64,000 nucleotides of DNA from Ottelia alismoides (lineage: Eukaryota; Streptophyta; Magnoliopsida; Alismatales; Hydrocharitaceae): assembly GCA_037367405.1 (NCBI GenBank), contig JAZKJV010005768.1, positions 482,433-546,432 of the forward strand, in the 5' to 3' direction. Both the position numbers and the translations under genes were made by a program. Every line of letters begins with the position of its first letter. Position 1 is the first letter of the stretch. The notes under the pieces are model-generated. The model was given only the letters and a program-made list of their open reading frames with translations. It was not told where the DNA came from and did no database searches. Below are positions 10,531-22,415 of the stretch, in pieces.

Positions 10531-11895
10531 CTTGGGCTGCTACCACGGCTTGTTGGTGGAGAAGGGTTATTTGGTGGTCTTCTTTCATTGCTTTTGCTTT
10601 GTATATCTTTGCATCATTGGTGGGTTTTGGCATTCTTTTGTATTGTGATATGTCTTTTTGTGGTGTTTTTGTTTTGGATTTGGAATCAAAGGTGGTATCG
10701 GCTTAATATTGATTATGGAGGCATAATACTAGCTTATTTGCTGACATACTTTGATTAGAGAGATCATGTTGCTCCTGAGTCAAGTTCCTTCACTGGCTAT
10801 AGACAAGGTTCAGGCATTGGCACAACCAAGAGGGAAACTCCTCACCTCAACTAGATTGTAATTGTATATCGTAAAATAAACTCAATCAAGCTAAGTGGAA
10901 TGTGCAGTAGCTTAATATCCACTGAAAGAGTTTAAGAGTGCCAATAGTTGCTCAGGTGATCTAGTTAGATATAGAAGTTCATTCACCGGTAGAGTTAGTG
11001 GAACTGAGAGAATAAAGTCCATATGGACCTGAAGAAAGCTTAAAAACTCATGCCTAGTGAAATTCTGATGGAATTAAGTGGACTAGGGTCAACTCAGCTT
11101 CAGTCTATGATCTATACAATGAAGAGATGATTTCTCAAAAGTAGGATAAAAATAGGGAAGGCCATATTTTTGGTGGTTTTTCTCTCTTTCTCTTTTTTAT
11201 TTTATTTTTTTAATTTTGTAAAACATATGCAATTTTTGAAAAAATACGCAAACACCCCCCAAGCTTATCAGAAACCATGTCCTCATGGTGAAAACAAAAA
11301 TTAATAAGAGGACCAAATGATCAAGGGAGTGTAATGATGCAGGAGTAGTTCATAATATTTTTTTGTTTATTTTTTCTATGTATTTGTTTAATTTTTATTA
11401 TTTTTCTAATGTTTTTGGGTTTGTAATTTTCAAAAGGCTACCCCCATACTTATTTAATACTAAGAAGAAGAAAAATAAATTTAAAATGCAGAGAAAAGAA
11501 ACATACCTATGGGTGTGGACCCACAAAATGCTGTTGGTTTAGCGTCCCAACTTGACGATTCAACTTTTCAAGAGTATCCAGTATTACGTGTGAGTGCAGA
11601 AGCTGTGTTCAGAAAATCCCGATAAAACCATTGGTTCAACATGAATATCCTGACCAAGATGTGGGAGTATGGTTGTTGGGTTTGATAGATGTGTGATAAC
11701 ATTAACATAGTGAAGAAAGTAATTGGTTGGTGAACAGGAATGAGAGATGAAGTTGTCTGATCCTGGACTAGATGTAGTGGGAAGGGAATAGGTGAATTGG
11801 TGATGGGCTCAAGGACCAGAAGTTGGTTTGATGGGTTGAAGTCAAGCTCCAAGTGACCAAGAATTGATTCTTCCATCAAAGAAGGTTGAGTGGTT
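10531..11895 (-). other. Gypsy-B 3' UTR and end of coding remnant
   Basis: Interior of Gypsy-B between solo-1 and Copia-2. Two minus-strand polypurine-like sites are visible: 11250-11266 (the reverse of CCCCCCAAGCTTATC), preceded in the sense direction by CCATGAGGACATG, and 11437-11453 (reverse of ACCCCCATACTTATT). The same GAGGACAT plus G-tract arrangement occurs in the 3' UTRs of Gypsy-C and Gypsy-D. A minus-strand open frame ending at 11568 (for example GHLELDFNPSNQLLVLEP) may be the tail of the broken reading frame at 22416-24142, since the two were adjacent before Copia-2 inserted. I recognise no domain in it. Confidence 0.55.
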
Positions 11896-11900
11896 ATAAG
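11896..11900. repeat. Copia-2 target site duplication, left copy
   Basis: ATAAG; the identical right copy is at 22309-22313, directly outside the other LTR. Confidence 0.9.
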
Positions 11901-14398
11901 TGAAGGATATTGATGAATCCTTAAGCGCATCACGGAAGCGTGTCGATCGCATCGTATGCAATCGGAGCAACTAGTCGTACTAGATGCTAGATGCAGCGGA
12001 AATTAAAATTTTTTTAACTTTAAAGATGAAACCACATGATCACGAGAATACTTCTCGGATCGTTTCATCAAACCACAAAGTACAAGGAATACCTCTTGAA
12101 GCGTGGTTGTGATCGCGAGATCCCAAAGTAGAGATCCTCCTATCTTAAGTCCGATCCACGAAGAACGCACTTGCGGGCGCGATGATGAGTCACGTTCCTT
12201 CCCGCAATCCTCGATGAAGATCCAAGCGATGGCTCCCACGATTTCGTCAAACGAAATCCGTCGTCTTCCTTTAGAGTAAGAAACTCCAAAGAAGATGGAG
12301 ATCCACGAGTCGTCGAAGAAGAAGCCGAGAGTCTCTCCTTTCTCAACACAAAGTGGACGGCCACTTGATGGAGAAGAGAAAGAGAGAGGGCGAGAATGAG
12401 AAAGAGAAAGAGAGTTGTAACCTTGCACAACTCTTAATGATGTACCATGGAAGGCTACCCTAGCCCTCTATTTATATTAGTTTAGGATCCAATGGATCTC
12501 AATCCATGGGACACATGGATCCAAGGGCTATGCTTGGTCCATGCTAAATCAATGGCTATGATTGTTGTTGGTTAAAACCAACAACATTAATTTAAATTAA
12601 AAAATGTTGCAACATTATCAACATAATTTAATTTAACATTAACTAATTAAGAGATAATGTGATAAATAAAAATGGAGTCAACCAACCTCCCTAAAAATGG
12701 GGTGTTATTTTGTCTCCTTTTATTTTATCTTATTATTTCTTAATAAATTGCAATAACTATTATTGCAATAATATCCACCAAATTAATTCCAAATTAATTT
12801 GTGAATATTTCAATCATGCCATTGATCATTATGTGAATCATATTCACAACCCAAACTAATTTGTAAATTACATTTCCAATTAATTAATTAATGTGAATCC
12901 AATCCACACAATTAATTAACAAATGCTATTTACATAGATTCTCTCTCTTATATATGTATATTATAAATCATATTTATAACACACATATATCATGGATAGT
13001 ATTATCCACATTCTCTAATCCTTGATAATTAAATCCCATTTAATTATCTTGGATAATAATTCTCACAATATGAATCATATTCATATTAAGCTTGATAATT
13101 AAATCTCATTTAATCATCAAGTTCTTCTTGCTTGGATATGGAATTCATCAAATGAATTATTCTTGAACTTCTTCAAGAATAATGTGCTTTCTCCGCAGAT
13201 ACTTGGAGATAAGGACAGGGCGATTGTATTGTTCCACGTATAGTGACTTGGATATTGAGATATTATCTCAAATCCAGATCGTACGAACCTCCCATAGATG
13301 CTTGATTAAATCAAGACCGCAAATCTAATCTTCTCATTACATCTGAATCTCATTCAGACCAATGTCCAACACTTGGACTAAGATCAGATTGCTTCTCTAC
13401 TGGAAGGAGTCACTAAAATCCAGACCTGTTTCATCACTCCCTCGGAATGGAAGCGTCATGGATATACAATCGTTTATGATCACATCACCCTCAGGTATTC
13501 CCAATACCTGTACATCCTGCATACTGGAAGACCCATGGTCAACCCGAAGATCAAGATCTATTTTCCACTGTCTTCTTCAGGGTTTGATCACCAAGTTTCT
13601 CATTTGATCATTGGGATTTGGTATCGATCATATGCTTTCCAAAAGCATATATCATACCTAGGTCTTGATCATATACTTTCCAAAAGTATATATCAAACCT
13701 ACAAATTCAGTCAAGCTTCCAAAGCGAGACGACCGTGCACGGAATTTGATTCTTCCCAATATCTCATGAGTGAGCTCATGTCTTCCGGTTCAGTAGTGAA
13801 CCTGTATGATCCCTTTGAGAGATCGTATTACTCATATGCCCTTATATGCACACCAGCTCGCCGGTGTATAGACCTTGGTTAGGTCATCAACCTATTGGTC
13901 TGCCAAATGTACATACTCAGACATATAGCAATACATCTGTCTCCGGTCAGAGGATGCGTGCCTATGCTGTGACAGCATTCAACATAGGACTTAGGTTATC
14001 TCGATCTCGTTAAGTCAACTCTTTGACCTAACTAATCTGACACCTCCGAATCTCTATTCCTATGCAGAGGACCTGCATCAAGAGGTCGGTCAGATATTAG
14101 CCTATGTGAGAAAGGATTGCCATCTCCTACTCAGGCTGGAGATCACATCTTAACAATCATTTGACGGTGCTTGATGAGTCCTCAATCTAACCCTTTAGAT
14201 ATTCATCCAAACACCAGCCTCTATGATTCAATAATTGAATCAACAGCTGTATGATCATTAAGACAGCCATGGTACATAACCCTAATTGTACAGAGGGACC
14301 TATTATGCAAATTATTTATTCTTCATTTCAGATCAGGGAATGATATTTGCAATAACATTTATTGCATAATGGCTCGCCGTGGGCTCACATGTCCAACA
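11901..14398 (-). repeat. Copia-2 3' LTR (left)
   Basis: On the minus strand it begins TGTTGGAC and ends ATCCTTCA. At 2498 bp it is long for a Copia LTR. Perfect or near-perfect hairpins are dense in it: 12564-12585 (10-bp arms), 13024-13048 (10-bp arms), 13094-13118, 13630-13650 and 13671-13691. The open frames at 12003-12430 (minus) and 13362-13882 (plus) recur identically in the other LTR and show no known domain; I treat them as chance. Confidence 0.93.
12468..12477 (-). promoter_or_regulatory. TATA box in Copia-2 left LTR
   Basis: Minus-strand ATATAAATAG, a strong TATA-box match. The same box in the right LTR, at 20378-20387, would drive transcription of the element leftwards. Confidence 0.55.
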
Positions 14399-14412
14399 AT
14401 CTCCCACTAGCC
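14399..14412 (-). other. Copia-2 polypurine tract
   Basis: On the minus strand GCTAGTGGGAGAT abuts TGTTGG of the LTR. This GTGGGAGAT/TGTTGG junction is common in plant Copia elements. Confidence 0.85.
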
Positions 14413-15075
14413 CAAAGAGCCATTAATGGGCTAATCATTTAAACCCACACTCATGTGACAATCATAAGCTATTTAGAAATAGCTAGGTAAGCTGATCAGT
14501 CACTCTGTTCCCGCGAGACTACGCCAAGTCCTTTTACGGCACTTGCATATCCCTAGGTAACCGTGCTCGCATCCAATGCGAATGTTGCATCTAATGCAAC
14601 CAATACTCAATCTAGTCAAAGCAGTTATAGTGTCCTTGACACTATTTCTCAATAACTATTATAACCAGTATTTCCATAATCCTTATCAGAATACCTTTAT
14701 TCCTGGAGATCACTATCTCTTAAGGTATCCATAGTGAAGACCTTTTAGATCTCTATCTATAAAGTCTTAAGCTTTTGAAGATATGACTTTGAGATCACTA
14801 TCTCAAAAAAAACTTGTCATCTATGAAGATTTTGTTATTTACTGCAATCAAGTGTTCTTTCTCAATAGTAGGATTAGTAACAGTTTACTACTCCCACTGC
14901 ATGGCAGATATCTGGCTTTTGTACACATCTAGCATACACTTAGCTTCTCGTAACTGATGCACAAGTGCAAGCAGTTTTAGCATACTTCCTCAAGTCTTTG
15001 AGGTGCTATCCCTTTTGATAGGTCAGTACCAAATCTCAAGGGAAGGAAGCCTTTCTTGGAATTTCCAAGAATGGA
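14413..15075 (-). pseudogene. Copia-2 RNase H region, very degraded
   Basis: By position this should be the end of pol. On the minus strand I can follow only fragments, such as a segment resembling the SKxxxPQTLEE linker between reverse transcriptase and RNase H near 14985-15040, with many stops. No catalytic residue can be assigned with confidence. Confidence 0.4.
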
Positions 15076-15720
15076 TTATGTCCAAGGTGTACTACAAATG
15101 TGACAGTCCCAATACCCTCTTTGCTTTGCTTCTGAACAACTTCAGAACTAAGATCTAAGAGGTATTCTTGAGATCATATATCAAGGTATGGAATAGCCAG
15201 TCTATAAAACACTTATTATCATCCTTATATCATTCCAAATGATTAGGATATTATCTACATTTAGCACGATGAACACAATGGCACTCCCACTAAGCTTCAC
15301 ATGGTACATCAAGATTCTATCTGAAATCATAACACTTATGATTTCATCAAATCTGATGTTCCAACTACAAAAAGCTTATTTGAGTCCATAGATGGATTTC
15401 GTTAGCTTTCACATTACTTTCCTCAACCATGAAGCCCTGGGGTTACTTCATGTGAATATCCTCCGAGAGGTATTCTTAGAGGAATGCAATCTTGAATTAC
15501 ATCCTGAAGATGCAATCGTCAAGTTGTGTAGCTAAGGTTAGCAATATTCTGATGATTTTAAGCATGGTTACCAAAGAGCAAGTCTCATTGCAAGCAATGT
15601 CTTCTCTTTCGATGTGTAGCTTATGGCTACGAACCGAGCTTTGAAGGTCTCTACCTTCTCATCAGGTTCCCTTTCTCTTGAAGATCCATTTACATCTTAA
15701 TGGGTCTAAGCCTTATAGGT
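15076..15720 (-). pseudogene. Copia-2 reverse transcriptase remnant
   Basis: Read on the minus strand, 15690-15620 gives KWIFKRK and, after a frameshift, a KVETFKARFVA-like segment; 15465-15420 gives EDIHM..PQGFMVEE; and 15290-15243 gives SGSAIVFIVLNVDNILII. The last is the catalytic YVDD motif of Copia reverse transcriptase decayed to NVDN, so the catalytic Asp pair is broken. Stops and frameshifts run throughout. The family call rests on the ordered run of these motifs; no open frame longer than a few dozen codons survives. Confidence 0.75.
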
Positions 15721-17250
15721 GGATCCTCGAGGGTCCATATACAACATTTGTATATGAAGTCTACTTTAGACTTTATTGCTAATATCCATCATTCCATGTC
15801 ATGATCCTTAGGAGCTTCATCACATGAAGTTCGATCATTGTCAGACTTGGCTGACACATGGAATACATCCTCAAACTTATTTGAAGAGGTATTAATGTTT
15901 CATCTTTAATTGTCCTTTTAGTTTCCGATTTCAGGAGCCTCATTATCTTCTCAAGATTAAATGACTTCCTTTACTTCATTTTCATCTTGATTCTCAAGTG
16001 TCTCAATCCTCCAAGAATCACATTCTCAGAGATGAGATCTTTTAAGAATCTCAAGGTCATAAAGTAGGTATCCAATACCATACTTTATTTTCCTAATGAA
16101 GTAGCACTCTCAAGTGCTAGATTCCAGCTTACATCCATGGAACCTTATTAAGGATATATATTGTAGTCTCTACTACACATATATACCAGGAAACTAAGAG
16201 GATAATTATGCTAAAATTCATCATTGATCAAATCATGTCACACATGATCCAATTGTATCTCCCTACAACTCCATTGAGTTTAGGTGTATTAGGAGGAGTG
16301 AGATAGAAATGATATTCATATCTCCATAAGGTATTCTTTGAATTTTATCTAATAGGTACAAGCTACCTAGGTTAGATCAAATTCATTTCATCTTTCTCCA
16401 AACTTTGGTTCTAAACCAAAATTGTGAAATCTTTGAACATTTCAAAGGTTTCTCAGGTGAAGAGAAGAAATCTCATATCATACGTAATCATCAATAGATA
16501 TCACATATCCATAATGTTCACTATGATATAGATGATCCACATACATCAATATGTATGAGATCCTGAATACCTTGACATCTAACACCATTCCCAGAGAAGG
16601 GTGTATTGGACATTTTTACTTTGAATACAATATTCACAAGTATGTAAGATTTGAAATTTTAGACATTCTAAAGTTTCATATCCTACTAGTTTATTGATCA
16701 TATCAATAGACATATGTCCAAGACTCGACGTCAGATCATTGTCAAATGATCTTCATCCTCCTATTGATCTATCAAGGTTTAATTTTCAGTGTTAGAAATC
16801 TTAATGAATCATTCATTAATTTTCTAATTTTGTGGAGTCCACTAGATGTTAGATTACTATCTGAAATATATCCATCATAACTCTTTATGATAGTTCTATC
16901 TCAGATATTCTTTATGTCCAACATTTAGAAATAAACAATGAGGGTATTCTAATATCTAGGTCATAGAGACATTCTCTAAAACAAAAGGGCTCTCCCACTG
17001 AGAATATGAAGTTTATCTATCCAACAGAGATTGCTGCAACAATTACAACAATATCCATGTAGATGATTACTAAACCTTAAGATCAAACTTCTAATCTTCT
17101 AATATATATATGCAACTAATTGCAAATGTCATTAGAAGATTGGGATACAATTGTCAGACTTAATCTTATGAAATAAGAAAGTCAGAGTCAATGATTATAT
17201 GTAGATTATTCTGATGCTCTATCTGAGTCCTTCACTAAGGATTTTAGACA
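15721..17250 (-). pseudogene. Copia-2 integrase region, degraded
   Basis: The minus strand at about 16559-16533 reads LIHIDVCGS, the start of the Copia integrase core, followed within 60 bases by an IDDY segment that resembles the FTDDYSRY motif. The rest is frame-broken. Its place upstream (in sense direction) of the reverse transcriptase remnant agrees with the Copia domain order. Confidence 0.55.
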
Positions 17251-19796
17251 GACTTGATAGTCATACTATCAACACATCAACATATTGCAGTATTGGCATT
17301 CATCCAACTCTTTGGATATTATATGGAAGTCACAGAAGTAGGTCAACTCTTTGACTTTCCTTCTTACTCGGGTCCGACCCATGCTTCCACTGCGCTCTCT
17401 TCATCTATACACAACCATTGTTCAAGACAAAGAATCTCTTATGTTGAATTCAAAGGATTTCAATACAAGAGCATTTCAACATTTATACATGCTTCATTAA
17501 ATTCATTCAAAATGATTATTGTGAAGCTTCATGAATGACTTGAGTATAGATAGTAGAATGATGACACTCATCATATCTACATTCATCTTAACTCTTGGAG
17601 ACTTAGGTTCAGGTAGGTATTCAAACATTTTGAATACATCATCTCTTTCGAGCCACCATTCTGCATTATGCAGAGAACCATGTCATTCATGATTAAATGT
17701 CTAAAGCACATATGTATGCCAAAATATCTTCTTTTATTTTATAAGGATTATTCGACAATTACGATCACCATCGACATGTTACTTCCAAAGTACATTCGAT
17801 GAAAGATCAAGACTAGAGAGACATACAAACCCTAAGGTGATGTCTTATTATCTTATTTAATTGTCAATCCTCATTATGTTGAGGAAACTTGCACACTGCA
17901 ACCACATACATTATGTGTCCAATTGCAAGTACAATATCTGGATCATGAGTCCAATCCAAGATATTTTACTGGTTATTATTGAGTATAACATTGAGTGGGT
18001 TTAATGAAGGATTATCTGAAATAAGAAATTTGCATAAGGGTATATATATATACATGTTTTACTTTGATTTAGGAATTTTTATATCAAAGTTGTCTTGCCT
18101 TGTCAACACTGAATGTTCATTCCCTTAATCACTTTCAATGTAAGAGATATTCTTACCATTATATCTCTAGCAAGATCTGGGATCTCCTTTCCTATCTTCG
18201 TTGCATCCCAATAATATGAGAACCTACAACTCGGATAAAAAGAAGCGGGAACACATTCCGCCTTGCAAGTCCAACTTGCATCTCCCAATTCGGTCTTTAA
18301 CACCCGGGCCCACCACCCCTAAGATGATGTTGACCCGTCATTAATTGAACCAACCGTCAACATGCTTAATACTCGCTATACGCAATCCAATATCGCCCCA
18401 ATAATATGAGGACCCGATATTGGGGTCACTACGTATACGGCCTTACTCTTTCGAGAAGCAAAGAACCCGATCCAATTAAATCATGCACAGGATCTGTCAC
18501 TTCGGACAGGCGTCTCCCATACACAACAACTGGCGACGGAATCCTTTGCCTTGACGGGAGACCATGGATGTCACTTATGTGATCCTCCACCTCATATTCA
18601 AATTGTAATTAATTATCGTGAATCATATTCACATAATTAATTCTTCCAAGGGAAATACACATCTATTCATAATAGAGTGTTTATTGGATATAATTAATTT
18701 AATCATATTAAATTAATCATTAATCCAAACATCAATCAACGAACATGTCTTTTACTTGAATAGTAGGTATATACTCAAAGTACGTATTATTCGAATTTTA
18801 ATAATTAGAAAAAATACACATTGTCTGTCTCCGGTATTATACAGTCCCTACCCGCTGTCATGGCCAGTACCGACGAGAGTGGGACGGACCACATACGTTG
18901 CAACCCGCTACCCCAATGCTCTCCGACTAGGCACCACATCCGCCTCGGGAAAGGATAATACCAGATAGACCATCATGTACTTTGAGATGTTCATCGGTTT
19001 TTCAACCGAAGTTATACCATATAATATAAATCAAAACATTTTTGATTATAAGGAGATTTGCTAGACAAATCCCCAATCCTATTCAAGCAAAAGGGTTTTC
19101 ATGTAAAAGTTGTCCTACAACAATTGTAGGATAAACTATAGTTTTCATGAAGGCAATGTTTGTTGATGAACCAATGATCAAGATCTAATATCTCATCATT
19201 GTGATTTAGGTAAGTGTCATTCAATGAAATAATTATTTCTTTAAATATTTCACAAATATTTATCACTAATTATTCCAGAAAATTAACAATTAATTTTCAT
19301 CATGATAATTGAATGACATATCACAAGGTTCAAGATCAAAATTGTTAATTTCCAGCAGTGACCCCCAATCACTAAAATTAACTTATCTTGATCAATTTAA
19401 ATCCAAAAAATACAAACTCAGTTTCCAAAGATTGCTTATTTGATTTATTAAAGAATCCAAGTGATAATTCACGCATTTCAAGGCGGATTAAAACCGTAAT
19501 TATCTCATTAATCACGTTCAAATCCGCAGTTCCCGCAACAGTGAATATAGTCATATTCAAAAAGCCATATCTTGAGCAAATGAAGTCCAAATTTAGTAAA
19601 CTCAAGTCCTATGGTTTCCTTGTTTAATGGGGAACAAAAACCAATTGAAAATTTCGTGTTTAAACATTTTAAACAGAGCCGAAAAATTCAATTTTACAGA
19701 GGTGCGAAAATTGAAATGCAGTAAAAATTTCGCAACCCTTTCAAGAACCAAATCATCTAAGGTCTATGGATCATATCCAAAACCTTATTCAACCTG
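17251..19796 (-). other. Copia-2 gag and leader region, no recognisable frame
   Basis: About 2.5 kb between the integrase remnant and the primer site. I see no zinc knuckle and no gag-like frame; the longest frames (17254-17538 plus, 19378-19627 both strands) look random. The segment 18300-18960 is richer in GC than its surroundings and contains the repeated phrase CCAATAATATGAG (18210 and 18402 regions), which could be a separate fragment picked up by the element. Confidence 0.5.
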
Positions 19797-19808
19797 GCTC
19801 TGATACCA
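19797..19808 (-). other. Copia-2 primer binding site (initiator Met tRNA)
   Basis: Minus-strand TGGTATCAGAGC, perfectly conserved, two bases inside the right LTR. An intact primer site, polypurine tract and LTR ends are what a non-autonomous element needs to be copied in trans. Confidence 0.93.
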
Positions 19809-19810
19809 CT

Positions 19811-22308
19811 TGAAGGATATTGATGAATCCTTAAGTGCATCACGGAAGCGTATCGATCGCATCGTATGCAATCGTAGCAACTAGTCGTACTAGATGCTAG
19901 ATGCAGCGGAAATTAAAATTTTTTTAACTTTAAAGATGAAACCACATGATCACGAGAACACTTCTCGGATCGTTTCATCAAACCACAAAGTACAAGGAAT
20001 ACCTCTTGAAGCGTGGTTGTGATCGCGAGATCCCAAAGTAGAGATCCTCCTATCTTAAGTCCGATCCACGAAGAACGCACTTGCGGGCGCGATGATGAGT
20101 CACGTTCCTTCCCGCAATCCTCGATGAAGATCCAAACGATGGCTCCCACGATTTCGTCAAACGAAATCCGTCGTCTTCCTTTAGAGTAAGAAACTCCAAA
20201 GAAGATGGAGATCCACGAGTCGTCGAAGAAGAAGCCGAGAGTCTCTCCTTTCTCAACACAAAGTGGACGGCCACTTAATGGAGAAGAGAAAGAGAGAGGG
20301 CGAGAATGAGAAAGAGAAAGAGAGTTGTAACCTTGCACAACTCTTAATGATGTACCATGGAAGGCTACCCTAGCCCTCTATTTATATTAGTTTAGGATCC
20401 AATGGATCTCAATCCATGGGACACATGGATCCAAGGGCTATGCTTGGTCCATGCTAAATCAATGGCTATGATTGTTGTTGGTTAAAACCAACAACATTAA
20501 TTTAAATTAAAAAATGTTGCAACATTATCAACATAATTTAATTTAACATTAACTAATTAAGAGATAATGTGATAAATAAAAATGGAGTCAACCAACCTCC
20601 CTAAAAATGGGGTGTTATTTTGTCTCCTTTTATTTTATCTTATTATTTCTTAATAAATTGCAATAACTATTATTGCAATAATATCCACCAAATTAATTCC
20701 AAATTAATTTGTGAATATTTCAATCATGCCATTGATCATTATGTGAATCATATTCACAACCCAAACTAATTTGTAAATTACATTTCCAATTAATTAATTA
20801 ATGTGAATCCAATCCACACAATTAATTAACAAATGCTATTTACATAGATTCTCTCTCTTATATATGTATATTATAAATCATATTTATAACACACATATAT
20901 CATGGATAGTATTATCCACATTCTCTAATCCTTGATAATTAAATCCCATTTAATTATCTTGGATAATAATTCTCACAATATGAATCATATTCATATTAAG
21001 CTTGATAATTAAATCTCATTTAATCATCAAGTTCTTCTTGCATGGATATGGAATTCATCAAATGAATTATTCTTGAACTTCTTCAAGAATAATGTGCTTT
21101 CTCCGCAGATACTTGGAGATAAGGACAGGGCGATTGTATTGTTCCACGTATAGTGACTTGGATATTGAGATATTATCTCAAATCCAGATCGTACGAACCT
21201 CCCATAGATGCTTGATTAAATCAAGACCGCAAATCTAATCTTCTCATTACATCTGAATCTCATTCAGACCAATGTCCAACACTTGGACTAAGATCAGATT
21301 GCTTCTCTACTGGAAGGAGTCACTAAAATCCAGACCTGTTTCATCACTCCCTCGGAATGGAAGCGTCATGGATATACAATCGTTTATGATCACATCACCC
21401 TCAGGTATTCCCAATACCTGTACATCCTGCATACTGGAAGACCCATGGTCAACCCGAAGATCAAGATCTATTTTTCACTGTCTTCTTCAGGGTTTGATCA
21501 CCAAGTTTCTCATTTGATCATTGGGATTTGGTATCGATCATATGCTTTCCAAAAGCATATATCATACCTAGGTCTTGATCATATACTTTCCAAAAGTATA
21601 TATCAAACCTACAAATTCAGTCAAGCTTCCAAAGCGAGACGACCGTGCACGGAATTTGATTCTTCCCAATATCTCATGAGTGAGCTCATGTCTTCCGGTT
21701 CAGTAGTGAACCTGTATGATCCCTTTGAGAGATCGTATTACTCATATGCCCTTATATGCACACCAGCTCGCCGGTGTATAGACCTTGGTTAGGTCATCAA
21801 CCTATTGGTCTGCCAAATGTACATACTCAGACATATAGCAATACATCTGTCTCCGGTCAGAGGATGCGTGCCTATGCTGTGACAGCATTCAACATAGGAC
21901 TTAGGTTATCTCGATCTCGTTAAGTCAACTCTTTGACCTAACTAATCTGACACCTCTGAATCTCTATTCCTATGCAGAGGACCTGCATCAAGAGGTCGGT
22001 CAGATATTAGCCTATGTGAGAAAGGATTGCCATCTCCTACTCAGGCTGGAGATCACATCTTAACAATCATTTGACGGTGCTTGATGAGTCCTCAATCTAA
22101 CCCTTTAGATATTCATCCAAACACCAGCCTCTATGATTCAATAATTGAATCAACAGCTGTATGATCATTAAGACAGCCATGGTACATAACCCTAATTGTA
22201 CAGAGGGACCTATTATGCAAATTATTTATTCTTCATTTCAGATCAGGGAATGATATTTGCAATAACATTTATTGCATAATGGCTCGCCGTGGGCTCCCAT
22301 GTCCAACA
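19811..22308 (-). repeat. Copia-2 5' LTR (right)
   Basis: Same length (2498 bp) and nearly the same sequence as 11901-14398, at a constant offset of 7910. Differences seen include C/T and G/A changes near 19835-19875, 19960, 20135, 20277, 21042, 21475, 21957 and 22297. Confidence 0.95.
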
Positions 22309-22313
22309 ATAAG

Positions 22314-22415
22314 CATGTGATCATCCAATATATATTGTGATAAATCGTCATTTTCCCTCAAATGATCATCATGGTTATTTTCGGTGGCATCTATTGTGAA
22401 TTTCATTTCGGTTCT
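22314..22415 (-). other. Gypsy-B interior next to Copia-2
   Basis: Short stretch that joined 11900 before the Copia-2 insertion. It lies between the stop at 22416 and the frame ending at 11568. Confidence 0.5.

Larger units (their letters stand above)
11901..22308 (-). mobile_element. Copia-2, large non-autonomous Copia derivative
   Basis: Two 2498-bp direct repeats (11901-14398 and 19811-22308) enclose 5412 bp. A perfect ATAAG duplication flanks the element. Inside the right LTR is a minus-strand initiator-Met primer site and inside the left LTR the polypurine tract GCTAGTGGGAGAT, so the element reads right to left. I count about ten base differences between the LTRs over 2498 bp and no indels, so insertion is recent. 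Yet the interior has no long open frame: only shredded integrase and reverse transcriptase survive. This pairing suggests that the element was mobilised by proteins from another Copia element. Confidence 0.93.

Noticed and set aside
13362..13882. Frames of 81 and 115 codons conserved in two places
   Set aside because: The conservation comes from the two identical LTRs of Copia-2; the proteins have no domain.
18300..18960. Possible host gene fragment in Copia-2
   Set aside because: It is more GC-rich than its surroundings, but the longest frame is 70 codons and carries no recognisable domain.
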